15,587 nucleotides of DNA from JANOAR01 sp031411235 (GTDB lineage: Bacteria; Verrucomicrobiota; Verrucomicrobiia; Verrucomicrobiales; Verrucomicrobiaceae), in NCBI GenBank assembly GCA_031411235.1, contig JANOAR010000093.1:1-15587 (forward strand), read 5' to 3'. Numbering within the stretch: position 1 is the stretch's first letter; every line of letters begins with the position of its first letter. Made by a program: the position numbers and the translations under genes. Below the pieces are notes generated by a model, which did not search any database, was not told the DNA's origin, and saw only the letters and a program-made list of their open reading frames with translations. Shown one piece after another: positions 1 to 8,289 of this stretch.

Positions 1-1400
1 TTATAGATCGTCCACAGCGTGAGGTGGAGGGCGGTGACTGCGAGCAAAATGCCCTGTGCCCAACGCACGCGCGGCTGTGCCCATGTGAGGGCGAGCACGA
101 TGGCATTGATGAGGAAGATGAAGCCGTAGTACAGACCGGGCGAGAGGCGGAAGCTTGCATAATCGAGCACCACAAAAGCAAACAGCATCGCACTGGCACT
201 GAGCGCGAGCGCAGGGCCAGCGGGGCAAAACTCGCGGTCATCGCGCCTGCGCCATGCGGCGATGGCGAAGAACGCGGCAAAGCTGAGGAAGATCGCGAGC
301 GGCACCAGTCGCGCCGTGCCCTCGGTATAGGCCAGGCCAAAGAACTTCGCCATCCAGCCCCACTGCATGAGCACGGTGCCTATCGCGCCGAGCGTGGGCA
401 GGGCGCTCCAACGCGTGCGCCTAGCCACCATGAGCAGGCCGATGTCGAGCAGGGCAATGTAGCTGAACAGCCCCCCTGGATTATCCTGCCCGGTGCTGCA
501 CAAGATGGGCGTGAGGAAACCACCGACCATGCCGAGGATGGCGACGACTTGCGCCCACAGCCGGATGGCCAGCAGGAAGGCCGTGGCGGTGATGAGCACC
601 ATCAAGGCAAAAGCAAAGCCAGCGGGGTAGAGATGATACATGCTGCTGCCAGCAAAGGTGACGCCATAGAGAGCCAGCACACCCGTGGCGCAGAGCGTCT
701 GCGCGAGCACCGCGTAGGTCTTGTTGCCGTGCAATTTCAGCCCGCCCAGCATCAGCCCGATGCCTGTGATGAAGCCTATCGCGGTGCGTGCTGCGGGGCT
801 GATCAATTCATGCTCGATGGAGTATTTGACGAAGAAAATGATGCCGAGGAACAAGGCCAAACCACCGAGCCAAGCGGCGAGTTTAACGCCGACGAATTGC
901 TCTAAATTTAGCTCTGGCACGAAGGAGGCCGAGGGCTTCGGCAGTGGCGGTGCTTCGCGGCGCGGCAAGCTTGGTGGTGCCACATGGCTGGCGGCTCTGG
1001 CCGGTTCGATGACGGCTCTCTCGGCGGTTGTTGGCAAAGGCAGTGCCTCTGGTTTTGCTTCGGGTTGGCGGGGGCTCGGCAGGTCTGCCTGCACTGCTGG
1101 CTGAGGCAGGACTTGGGGCGGTGCCGTCTCGATGATGCGGCTCGCTGCCACTGGCGCAGAAGGCGGAGGCTCGGGGCTCGCCACGGGTATGCTGGATGGG
1201 CGAAGTTGGCGTTCGAGAGCAACGACTCGCGCCTGCCATTCACCTGCTTCGCGAGTGGTCTGTTCGCGGTACTTTGTGAGCGCTTCTCTGGCCTCTTGGG
1301 CAAGGCGCTTGGCCGTATTGGCCGAGACAATCGCAGCGATGGGCATGATGAGCACCAGCAGGATGAGGATGAGCAGAAGTGTGATGAGAAAACCTTCCAT
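1..1400 (-). CDS. DUF2339 family polytopic membrane protein, C-terminus cut by window edge
   Basis: The frame opening at the ATG on 1398-1400 stays open to the left edge (466 codons, no stop), so only the N-terminal part is present. Seen: a hydrophobic helix at residues 4-25 (GFLITLLLILILLVLIMPI), a charged probably coiled stretch 28-68, a Pro/Ala/Glu linker about 69-160, then closely spaced hydrophobic helices from about residue 168, starting with LEQFVGVKLAAWLGGLALF and continuing with a KYSIEHELISP loop. That junction and the serial helices are what I recognise as DUF2339, a family of large inner-membrane proteins of unknown function. The full family protein is usually 800 residues or more, so about half is missing. 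It is divergent from the copper protein gene at 1608 across 207 bp. No Shine-Dalgarno core precedes the start (ACTCCCCGACT then ATG). Family call fairly sure; function unknown. Confidence 0.82.
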   Translation of the reverse strand, partial: MEGFLITLLLILILLVLIMPIAAIVSANTAKRLAQEAREALTKYREQTTREAGEWQARVVALERQLRPSSIPVASPEPPPSAPVAASRIIETAPPQVLPQPAVQADLPSPRQPEAKPEALPLPTTAERAVIEPARAASHVAPPSLPRREAPPLPKPSASFVPELNLEQFVGVKLAAWLGGLALFLGIIFFVKYSIEHELISPAARTAIGFITGIGLMLGGLKLHGNKTYAVLAQTLCATGVLALYGVTFAGSSMYHLYPAGFAFALMVLITATAFLLAIRLWAQVVAILGMVGGFLTPILCSTGQDNPGGLFSYIALLDIGLLMVARRTRWSALPTLGAIGTVLMQWGWMAKFFGLAYTEGTARLVPLAIFLSFAAFFAIAAWRRRDDREFCPAGPALALSASAMLFAFVVLDYASFRLSPGLYYGFIFLINAIVLALTWAQPRVRWAQGILLAVTALHLTLWTIY

Positions 1401-1607
1401 AGTCGGGGAGTGCCACGCGGGTTGTTTTGCGAAGCGAGCCGATTCTCATGGCTTGAGGCTTGTTTGCACAATCGAAAAATCAGAGCGTGCTATCGAGAAT
1501 GACGATGAAGCTATTGGCAGCCTGCCCGCGCCCCCTTCTTCAGCCGCCCTCGCTTTCCTCGTCGGCAAGAGCACGCACGGAGTTGCGTTTCGTTCGCTCG
1601 CCTTTCC

Positions 1608-4600
1608 ATGAAACTACTCTCTGCACTCCTCGCCCTTGTCTTTGCCAGCACCGCTGCTGCGCAACTCCCGCTCGCCCTCCAGCCGAAGCAGCGCGTGGTG
1701 CTCATCGGCAATACGTTGTTCGACCGGATGCGCGATTACGGGCAGTTCGAGGCGATGGTGCAGCAGCGTTTTGGCAAAGATGAGGTGACGTTTCGCAACC
1801 TCGCGTGGAGTGCTGATGAGGTCGCACTGCGCCCTCGGCCCGAGGGGTTTGGCGATCTGAATCAGCACCTCACAGAGGCCAAGGCGGATGTGATTCTCGC
1901 GGCGTTCGGTTTCAATGAATCGTTCAAAGGTGTCGCGGCGATCCCGGAGTTCGAGACGCTACTGAAGTCGTTTTTGATTGAGCTGAAAAGCCATCGCTAC
2001 AACGGCACAGCGGCACCGCAGATCATCCTGGTGTCGCCTATCGCGGTGGAGGATCTCGGCCCGCCTTTGCCACCGGCGAAGCCGATGAATGAGCGACTCG
2101 CGGCGTATGCCGAGGCGATGAAGCGGGTGGCGAAGGAACAGGGCGTGGGCTTTGTGGATGTGTTCGCGGCGACGCTGGAGGCCTTTGCGAAAGCTGGAGC
2201 GGAGCGCTTCACGGAGAATGCCATTCATCTCTCGAATCGCGGTTACACCGTCTTCGCCGAGTCGCTGTTTCATGGCTTGTTCGAGGAGACCGCTCCGCAG
2301 GTGGATGCCAAGGTGCGTGCGGCGGTGGAAGACAAGGAGCGGCAGTGGTTCTATGCCTATCGCCCGCTCAATGGCTTCTACATCACGGGTGGTCGCGCTG
2401 ATCCGTATGGCGTGGTGAACTTCCCCGGCGAGCTGAAAAAGCTGCGACAGATGGCAGACGATCGCGATGCCCGCATCCATGCGCTCGCCCAGGGCAAGCC
2501 TGTGCCAGAGAAGATCGACGACTCGAAGACTGAGCCCTTGCCAGTGATCACGGGGGATCGTCCGATCAATATCTGGCACTCACCCGCAGATGAGTTGAAT
2601 GCGTTCACCATTGATCCGCGCTTCGAGGTGAATTGCTTCGCCAGCGAGGAGGACTTTCCCGAGCTGTTCAAGAAGCCGATCCAAATGCGCTGGGATACAC
2701 TGGGGCGGCTGTGGGTGAGCACCAGCGTGACGTATCCCCAGGTGTATCCTGGGCAGGAGCCACAGGACAAAATTTTGATCCTCGAAGACACCAATCGCGA
2801 TGGTCGTGCCGACAAGTGCAGCGTCTGGGCGGACAAGCTGCAAATCCCGCTGAGCTTTGAGTTGGGCGATGGCGGCGTGTATTGCAGCGAGCAGCCAAAT
2901 CTTGTTTTCCTCAAAGACACCGATGGCGATGGGAAGGCGGATTTAAAGAAGATCGTGCTCACGGGTTTCGGCACGGAAGATAGCCACCACGCACTGCATG
3001 ATTTTACCTGGAGCCCGGATGGGGCGCTGATCTTCCGCGAGAGCATTTTTCATCACAGCCAAGTCGAGACGCCTTATGGCCCAGTGCGTGCGCGTGAGTC
3101 GTCGTTCTTCCGCTTCGACACACATACGCTGCGCTTGCAGGCCTTTGGCAGCTATATGAGCACCAACCCCTGGGGCATCTGCTTCGACGACTGGGGCTTT
3201 CATGTCGGCAGTCATCCCGTGTTTGCGGAGGCCGTTCATGCCTTGAACCCGGCGTATCCCGACATCCATGTGCCTGCGGGCAATTACTTCCCGGCCTACA
3301 GCGGCACCTGCGGCCAGGAGTTCCTGCACAACGCGCACTGGGGCAAGGACTTCAAAAATCACTTCGCCCGCGTGCGCTACAAGCCGACCAACGAGGTGGA
3401 ACTGCACGAGTGGGTGGAGAAGGACTCGCACTTCGAGGAGAAGAAAGTGGGGCAAATTTTCCAGAGCACCGACCTCAGCTTCATTCCCGTCGATTGCCGC
3501 TGCGGGCCGGATGGCGCACTGTATGTGTGCGACTGGTATAACCCCGTGAAAGGCCACATGCAGTACTCGCTGCGCGATACACGCCGCGATAAAATGAGCG
3601 GTCGTATCTGGCGCGTGACGAAGAAGGGCGAGGCACTGCTGGAGCCCGTGAAGATCGCGGGGGAGCCAGTGGAGAAGCTGCTGGAGTTGCTGAAGAGCGA
3701 TGATCTGCGGACGCGGTATTTGGTGCGCGGGGAGTTGCGGGGGAGGGATGCGATTGAGGTGGCGAGGATTTGGCGTAACGCCCCACGAGGAGGCCAAGCA
3801 TTGAGCGACGCATCGCCCTCAATGGCCCACGATCATCTGTATCCAGCCCAAAGGAAGGTTGAAGAACTTTGGATGCTCAGTTCACTCGTCGGTGGTGCCG
3901 GATACGATCTAGTTGAATTATCCAGACTCGATAAAGCTCGTGATGAAAGGCAGATGTGTATCTGGCATACATGGCTGAACACCACGGGGCACTTGCTTGG
4001 ATTGCTTGATGAAGAAACCCCAGCGGCGAGAGCTTCGGCCGTCCGAGTGTTGCGCATTCACGCTGTTCAACGAGTTGCTGTGATCGGGAGGGAAGATTCA
4101 CTCACGTCGAAGCTGTTACGCACTGCCGCCAACGACCCCAGCGGTCTCGTCCGGCTCGAAGCCGCTATCGCCGCGAGTTACATCGGCACGCCGGAGGCTC
4201 TTGAGGCGGCGCTCGAATTGTTGAAGCACCCGATGGATGAGTATCTCACCTTTGCGCTGCGCAGTGCGCTGGACTCGGCGACACTGAAGCCGCTGTGGTT
4301 CCATAATGTCGCCTTCAATGCCAAACATCCCGAGCTGGCGAAGTTCATCGCCGACTCCGAACCGAAGCAGCCTGCGCGGCTCGCGAAGAAGCGCAAAGCG
4401 GAGAAGCCCGATCCTTTCGATGCGCAGCCGGGCGTGCAGACCATCACCATCGGCACGGTGCCGGAGCGCATGTTGTTCACGAACCGTGAGTTCTCGGTGA
4501 AGGCGAAGTCGCCCGTGAAGCTGGTATTTGAAAACCCCGATGTGACGGCGCACAATCTCGTCATCGTGGAGCCCGGTGCGGCGGATGAAGTGGGCCTCGC

Positions 4601-4808
4601 GGGCAACGAGATGGCGAAGAACACACAGGGTTTGGCCAAGGGTTTCGTGCCAGAGTCACCGAAGATTCTGCACGCGACGAAGCTAATTTTTCAAGGCGAT
4701 AGCGAGACACTGCGGTTCCTCGCGCCAGCAAAGCCAGGGCGGTATCCTTTCATCTGCACCTTCCCTGGCCATTGGCTGGTGATGAAGGGGGAGATGGTGG
4801 TGGAGTAG
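1608..4808 (+). CDS. PVC-type membrane-bound dehydrogenase-like protein: SGNH + beta-propeller + HEAT + azurin-like copper domain
   Basis: Exported 1066-residue multidomain protein. Residues 1-19 form a signal peptide (MKLLSALLALVFASTAAA, then Q). Residues about 28-225 look like an SGNH hydrolase, with block I as IGNTLFDR (34-40), GFN (101-103) and NAIHLSNRGY (205-213). The nucleophile Ser and the usual Asp of DxxH are absent, so hydrolysis is doubtful. Residues about 335-672 match the PVC 'putative membrane-bound dehydrogenase' propeller (TIGR02604-like), with two Ca-type loops, DTNRDGRAD (394-402) and DTDGDGKAD (437-445). Residues about 685-905 are HEAT-like helices. Residues about 942-1066 are a cupredoxin with ligands His982, Cys1050, His1055 and Met1059, in the azurin C-x4-H-x3-M spacing. 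No CxxCH is present, although many relatives carry a heme c domain. It is probably a periplasmic redox enzyme; the substrate cannot be told. Codons 722-836 have aberrant usage. Confidence 0.9.
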   Translation: MKLLSALLALVFASTAAAQLPLALQPKQRVVLIGNTLFDRMRDYGQFEAMVQQRFGKDEVTFRNLAWSADEVALRPRPEGFGDLNQHLTEAKADVILAAFGFNESFKGVAAIPEFETLLKSFLIELKSHRYNGTAAPQIILVSPIAVEDLGPPLPPAKPMNERLAAYAEAMKRVAKEQGVGFVDVFAATLEAFAKAGAERFTENAIHLSNRGYTVFAESLFHGLFEETAPQVDAKVRAAVEDKERQWFYAYRPLNGFYITGGRADPYGVVNFPGELKKLRQMADDRDARIHALAQGKPVPEKIDDSKTEPLPVITGDRPINIWHSPADELNAFTIDPRFEVNCFASEEDFPELFKKPIQMRWDTLGRLWVSTSVTYPQVYPGQEPQDKILILEDTNRDGRADKCSVWADKLQIPLSFELGDGGVYCSEQPNLVFLKDTDGDGKADLKKIVLTGFGTEDSHHALHDFTWSPDGALIFRESIFHHSQVETPYGPVRARESSFFRFDTHTLRLQAFGSYMSTNPWGICFDDWGFHVGSHPVFAEAVHALNPAYPDIHVPAGNYFPAYSGTCGQEFLHNAHWGKDFKNHFARVRYKPTNEVELHEWVEKDSHFEEKKVGQIFQSTDLSFIPVDCRCGPDGALYVCDWYNPVKGHMQYSLRDTRRDKMSGRIWRVTKKGEALLEPVKIAGEPVEKLLELLKSDDLRTRYLVRGELRGRDAIEVARIWRNAPRGGQALSDASPSMAHDHLYPAQRKVEELWMLSSLVGGAGYDLVELSRLDKARDERQMCIWHTWLNTTGHLLGLLDEETPAARASAVRVLRIHAVQRVAVIGREDSLTSKLLRTAANDPSGLVRLEAAIAASYIGTPEALEAALELLKHPMDEYLTFALRSALDSATLKPLWFHNVAFNAKHPELAKFIADSEPKQPARLAKKRKAEKPDPFDAQPGVQTITIGTVPERMLFTNREFSVKAKSPVKLVFENPDVTAHNLVIVEPGAADEVGLAGNEMAKNTQGLAKGFVPESPKILHATKLIFQGDSETLRFLAPAKPGRYPFICTFPGHWLVMKGEMVVE

Positions 4809-4839
4809 CGACGCTCCCCCCGACATCGCCGTGTTAGCC

Positions 4840-7551
4840 CTACCTGAGCGGGTTCACCAGCGGTGCTGTGGTGGGGCTTGGCGTTCCAGCGACTTTGTTG
4901 CGCTTGAAATTGCGCTGCCACCAGTTGGGCTTTTTGTCGTCGAGGATGGTGGGAATGGTGCGCTCATTGACGAAGTTGGGGAAGCGCTGGGCGGCGTCGG
5001 CTCCGACGGCGGTGCGGAGGTCTTCGCTCTGGCTTGCCTCGCGCAGATCGGCGGCGTCGTTGACGATTTTGGGCTGGATGAAGATGATCAGCTCTTTGCG
5101 TTTGTCGTCTTTGATGTCTTGCTTGAACAAGCGACCGAGGAGGGGGATGCGGCTGATGCCGGGGACGCCTTCGCTGCTGTTGGTGGTCTGCTCGCTAATG
5201 AGGCCGCCGAGGACGACGGTGTTGCCGCTGGGGACGGTGACGGTGGTGATGATCTGCTCGGTGCCGATGATGGGGATGTCGTTGGGCTCGACTCGCTGGG
5301 TGCCCGTGAGGGTGTCGTTGATCTGGGCGATGGTGAGGGTGACTTCGTTGTTGGGGTTGACCAAGGGGACGACTTCGAGCTTCAGGACGACGTCTTTGTA
5401 GGTGACGGTGGTGGTGACGGTGCCGTTGGTGTTGTTGCCCGCAGCGGTGACGGATTGGTAGGGGACGGGGATCTGGGAGCCGGAGACGATGGTGGCCTTT
5501 TTGTTGTTGAGGGCGAAGACGCTGGGGCGGGAGAGGATTTTGAAGTTGTTGGTGGATTCGAGGGCGGTGACATAAGCACCGACGCTGTCGGTGATTTGGC
5601 CGTAGAGGTTCAGGCCTTTGGCGGGGCCGAAGGCAGAGGTGATGATGTTGTCGCGCATGTCGGAGATGTTGTTGCCGGAGACGACATCTTCGCGAGTGCC
5701 GAGGAAGCTGCTCGTGAAGCCGCTGCCCCCGCCAGTGCGGTTGAACTGGGTGAGGAAGTCGAAGCCGATGTCGCTGCCTTTGCCATGGGAAATCTGGCCG
5801 ATGATGGTGGCGAGATAGACTTGGGCGGGCTTGCGGTCGAGCATGTCGATGAGTTGGCTGACTTTATCCTGCGACTCCTTGGGGCCGATGACGATGATGG
5901 TGTTGGAGGGAGGGTCGGCGATGATGCGGGTCTTGCCGACGAGGACGGAGACGGGGGCGTTGTCTTCTTGCGGGGCGATGAGGGAGTCGGGGCGAGCCGA
6001 GGTGGAGCCGCCGCTGCTGGTGCCATCGGCTGAGGTCGTGCCGCCTGCGGAGGTGGTCGAGGTGACGGTGGCTCCTCGAGTGTTGGTGGTGCGGCGGCCG
6101 CTGAGGAGCTGGGAGCTGCTGCTGGTGAGGGGCTGGTTGTTCTGGGTGACGGTGCCTCCGCCGGGGAGGCTGGTGCTGCCTGTGGATTCCTTTAACAGGT
6201 CGGCAAGGGGGGAGATGAGGTCGATGGCGGAGGCGTAGTTGAGCTTGCGCTCGAAGGCCTCGGGGACATCGACGGGCTTGTCGAGTTCGGCGATGAGGCT
6301 GGCGACGTAGGCGTAGTCTTCGGGCGGGGCGACGATGAGGATTTGGTTCAAGCGGCCATCGGCGACGACTTGGGAGCTGGGGATGACGAGCTGCTCGGCG
6401 GCGTTGGGGTTGCCGTTGCCATTGTTGTTAGAGGTGGGGATCGGTGGGCGGGAGCTATTGTTATTGTTGTCACCGCCGCCATTCTGGCTGGCGCGTGGGC
6501 GGTCGGGCTGGGCAGAGCCGCGAACGGTTTTGACGCCTTTGGTTTCTTTTTCCTGGGCCTGGGCGGTGATGACGGCTTGGACGATCTGGGCGACGGTGGA
6601 GGCGTCGGCGTATTCGAGTTTGATGAATTTGGTGACGAGGGAGGTGCTGGTGGCTGGGGCGTCGAGGACGGCGCTGATGGCGATGAGTTGGCGGACGATG
6701 CCTGCGCTCTCGGTGATGAGGACGCCTGGAGGCGCGGCGACGGGGGTGATGCGGCCATAGACATTGAGCCCGACATGCTCGGAGAGCATGGTGGTGGCGT
6801 CTGCGGGGGGGATGTTGGTGAGCTTGAGGAAGTAGGTGACGAGGGTCTCGCCTTCAGGAATGTCCTTGGCATCCACGTAGAATTTAACGCCCTGGGAGAA
6901 CTGGGTGGCGGCAGCAGTGGTGCCGCGTGTGGGGAGGATGCGGGCGCTTTTTCCGTCGGGCTCGGAGACGATGACGTAGCCGTTGGCGAGGAGGGTGGCT
7001 TCGACGAGGCGGATGGCCTCTGGCGTGCTGACTTTTTTTGATTTCGGGATGACGAGGCTGATCTGGGCTCCCTCGAAGATGGAGGTGTCTTTGATCAAGG
7101 TTTTGCCCGTGAGGAGTTCATAGAAGGGCAGGAGGTCGGCGATGGAGTTGTTGGGGAGATCGACAGAGGCGAAGCCGTCTTCCAACGCGTAGGGATCGGC
7201 GGTGGTAGTGGTATCCGCACTACCAAAGCCGCTGACGGCGGTGCCACCTGCGGTACCGGGAGTCATACCAGCAGCGCCAAGGCCACCGCCGGGGGTGCCA
7301 CCAGGGCCGCCACGTCCGCCACGGAAGCCTCCGCCTGGGCCGCCTTGCCCACCCGCGCCAGGGCCACCGGGGCCGAAGCCTCTGCCGTCGCCGGGGCCTC
7401 CTGGACTACGGGGTAGCGGGGTATCCGTGGGAGTAGTAGCGGGTGCGGTGTCGGCAGGCTTAGGGGCAGCGGCGGGCTTGGTGTCTTGGGCGCGAAGTAT
7501 GGGGCCGAGGAGCAGGGCTGCGGTGAGGAGTGAGGTGGAGCGGAGGAACAT
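4840..7551 (-). CDS. Secretin (GspD/PilQ family) outer-membrane pore
   Basis: Outer-membrane channel subunit of a type II secretion or type IV pilus-like system, 903 residues. Seen: signal peptide MFLRSTSLLTAALLLGPILRA; Gly/Pro/Arg-rich low-complexity segment about 50-93; an N0-like domain about 127-208; N1-type repeat about 238-300; N2-type about 305-427, interrupted by an Asn-rich insert (about 331-385); N3-type about 434-575, with a Ser/Thr/Gly insert (about 456-525); secretin domain about 576-830, with the family motif VPGISRIPLLGRLF (796-809) and VTVPSGNTVVLGGLI before it; then a 70-residue tail containing PNWWQR. I chose the ATG at 7551 because it starts the signal peptide. A TTG at 7605 would add 18 residues that bury it. 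It is the last gene of the minus-strand operon and ends 31 bp from the convergent copper protein gene. Whether it is GspD or PilQ cannot be settled from the sequence alone. Confidence 0.93.
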   Translation of the reverse strand: MFLRSTSLLTAALLLGPILRAQDTKPAAAPKPADTAPATTPTDTPLPRSPGGPGDGRGFGPGGPGAGGQGGPGGGFRGGRGGPGGTPGGGLGAAGMTPGTAGGTAVSGFGSADTTTTADPYALEDGFASVDLPNNSIADLLPFYELLTGKTLIKDTSIFEGAQISLVIPKSKKVSTPEAIRLVEATLLANGYVIVSEPDGKSARILPTRGTTAAATQFSQGVKFYVDAKDIPEGETLVTYFLKLTNIPPADATTMLSEHVGLNVYGRITPVAAPPGVLITESAGIVRQLIAISAVLDAPATSTSLVTKFIKLEYADASTVAQIVQAVITAQAQEKETKGVKTVRGSAQPDRPRASQNGGGDNNNNSSRPPIPTSNNNGNGNPNAAEQLVIPSSQVVADGRLNQILIVAPPEDYAYVASLIAELDKPVDVPEAFERKLNYASAIDLISPLADLLKESTGSTSLPGGGTVTQNNQPLTSSSSQLLSGRRTTNTRGATVTSTTSAGGTTSADGTSSGGSTSARPDSLIAPQEDNAPVSVLVGKTRIIADPPSNTIIVIGPKESQDKVSQLIDMLDRKPAQVYLATIIGQISHGKGSDIGFDFLTQFNRTGGGSGFTSSFLGTREDVVSGNNISDMRDNIITSAFGPAKGLNLYGQITDSVGAYVTALESTNNFKILSRPSVFALNNKKATIVSGSQIPVPYQSVTAAGNNTNGTVTTTVTYKDVVLKLEVVPLVNPNNEVTLTIAQINDTLTGTQRVEPNDIPIIGTEQIITTVTVPSGNTVVLGGLISEQTTNSSEGVPGISRIPLLGRLFKQDIKDDKRKELIIFIQPKIVNDAADLREASQSEDLRTAVGADAAQRFPNFVNERTIPTILDDKKPNWWQRNFKRNKVAGTPSPTTAPLVNPLR

Positions 7552-7644
7552 GGGCGAGGTGGGGGAAAGGTAAATGGGGGGCAGAACTGAGCGCCTATGT
7601 TTCAAAGGCGAGTTTTTTGGGGAGCGAGAATGGGAGGTGGGAGG

Positions 7645-8256
7645 CTAGTTTCCCTGGTCTTTTCGATTGGTTTTATCACTGCCTTTGTCGCCTGTGCCAC
7701 CGCTGCCTTTGTCTTCTTCAGCGATCTTTTTGAAGCCGCTCTCGAGGAAGCTGCGGCGCTGTTCTTCACTCATGGTCATGAGTTTGTCGCGGTTGTCACG
7801 GAAGAGGGTTCTCACCTTTTCTCTTCCTGCTTCGGAGAGGGCTTCATATTTGGCGCGGATTTCGGGGGACGGGCCACGGTTACCGGGTCTGGAGCTACGT
7901 GCGGGCTCAGCGAGGGCGAGTTGTTTATCGAAGAAAGCGGCACGTTCACTGTCGCTCATGCTGTCGAATTCAACACGGTGCTCGGTGAGGAAAGCCGCAA
8001 TCTTCACCAAGTTTTCCTTGCTCTGTGTTTTCAGAGCAGAGAGCACGTTGGCGGCGGGGCCAGTGTATGGGGGAGTCGCTGGTTTAGCAGGGGTGGCTGC
8101 TTTGGCGGGTTCGGATGACTTGGCTTCTGCGGCGGGTGCAGCAGGTTTGCTCGCTTCGGCGGGCTTGGTCGGCTCGCTGGGTTTGGTATCTTCTGCATAG
8201 ACTGGCAGGCCGAGTTGCAGAGTTAGGGCGAGGAGGGAGAGAAGACGATGATGCAT
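7645..8256 (-). CDS. Exported small paralog of the GspC/PilP-like protein, with two copies of a helical module
   Basis: A 203-residue protein with a probable signal peptide (MHHRLLSLLALTLQLGLPVYA), a Lys/Pro/Ala/Glu-rich linker (about 23-66), then charged helices. The C-terminal part (about 132-182, including NRDKLMTMSEEQRRSFLES) is nearly identical to the end of the next gene upstream in the operon (8290-9033), down to a polar Gly/Lys/Asp tail ending in GN. A second, weaker copy of the module lies at about 83-118 (EHRVEFDSMSDSERAAFFDK). It lacks the beta-rich region that makes the neighbour GspC/PilP-like. It sits between that gene (33 bp upstream) and the secretin (93 bp downstream), so it is probably an accessory periplasmic part of the same machine. 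No named family is recognised with certainty; the pattern resembles DUF3106-type 'SEEQR' helical repeats. Function unknown. Confidence 0.8.
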   Translation of the reverse strand: MHHRLLSLLALTLQLGLPVYAEDTKPSEPTKPAEASKPAAPAAEAKSSEPAKAATPAKPATPPYTGPAANVLSALKTQSKENLVKIAAFLTEHRVEFDSMSDSERAAFFDKQLALAEPARSSRPGNRGPSPEIRAKYEALSEAGREKVRTLFRDNRDKLMTMSEEQRRSFLESGFKKIAEEDKGSGGTGDKGSDKTNRKDQGN

Positions 8257-8289
8257 GGCTTGGAGGGGAATTGGGTTGATGCAATGTGG

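Noticed and set aside
24..905. 293-codon plus-strand frame at the left end
   Set aside because: Glu/Gly/His/Arg-rich composition with no motif; the minus strand in this stretch encodes the continuous DUF2339 protein.
908..1471. Minus-strand 187-codon frame overlapping the DUF2339 N-terminus
   Set aside because: It is Ser/Arg/Pro-rich shadow coding; the frame from 1400 gives a coherent membrane helix, linker and DUF2339 core.
1464..1493. TTGCAC with TGCTAT at 18-bp spacing as promoter of the copper protein gene
   Set aside because: The -10 has only three matches and the pair could easily occur by chance in this gap.
4802..4817. GGAG...CTCC hairpin at the end of the copper protein gene as terminator
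   Set aside because: Only 4-5 pairs, overlaps the stop codon, and has no T-tract on either side.
4831..6033. 400-codon plus-strand frame antisense to the secretin
   Set aside because: It is rich in Gly/Asp/Val/Ala from GC-rich complement codons, shows no domain, and opposes a well-supported secretin; long antisense frames are expected at this base composition.
7552..7605. Extension of the secretin to a TTG start at 7605
   Set aside because: It would place 18 residues (Arg/Pro/Ser-rich) before a complete signal peptide; the ATG at 7551 is the better start.
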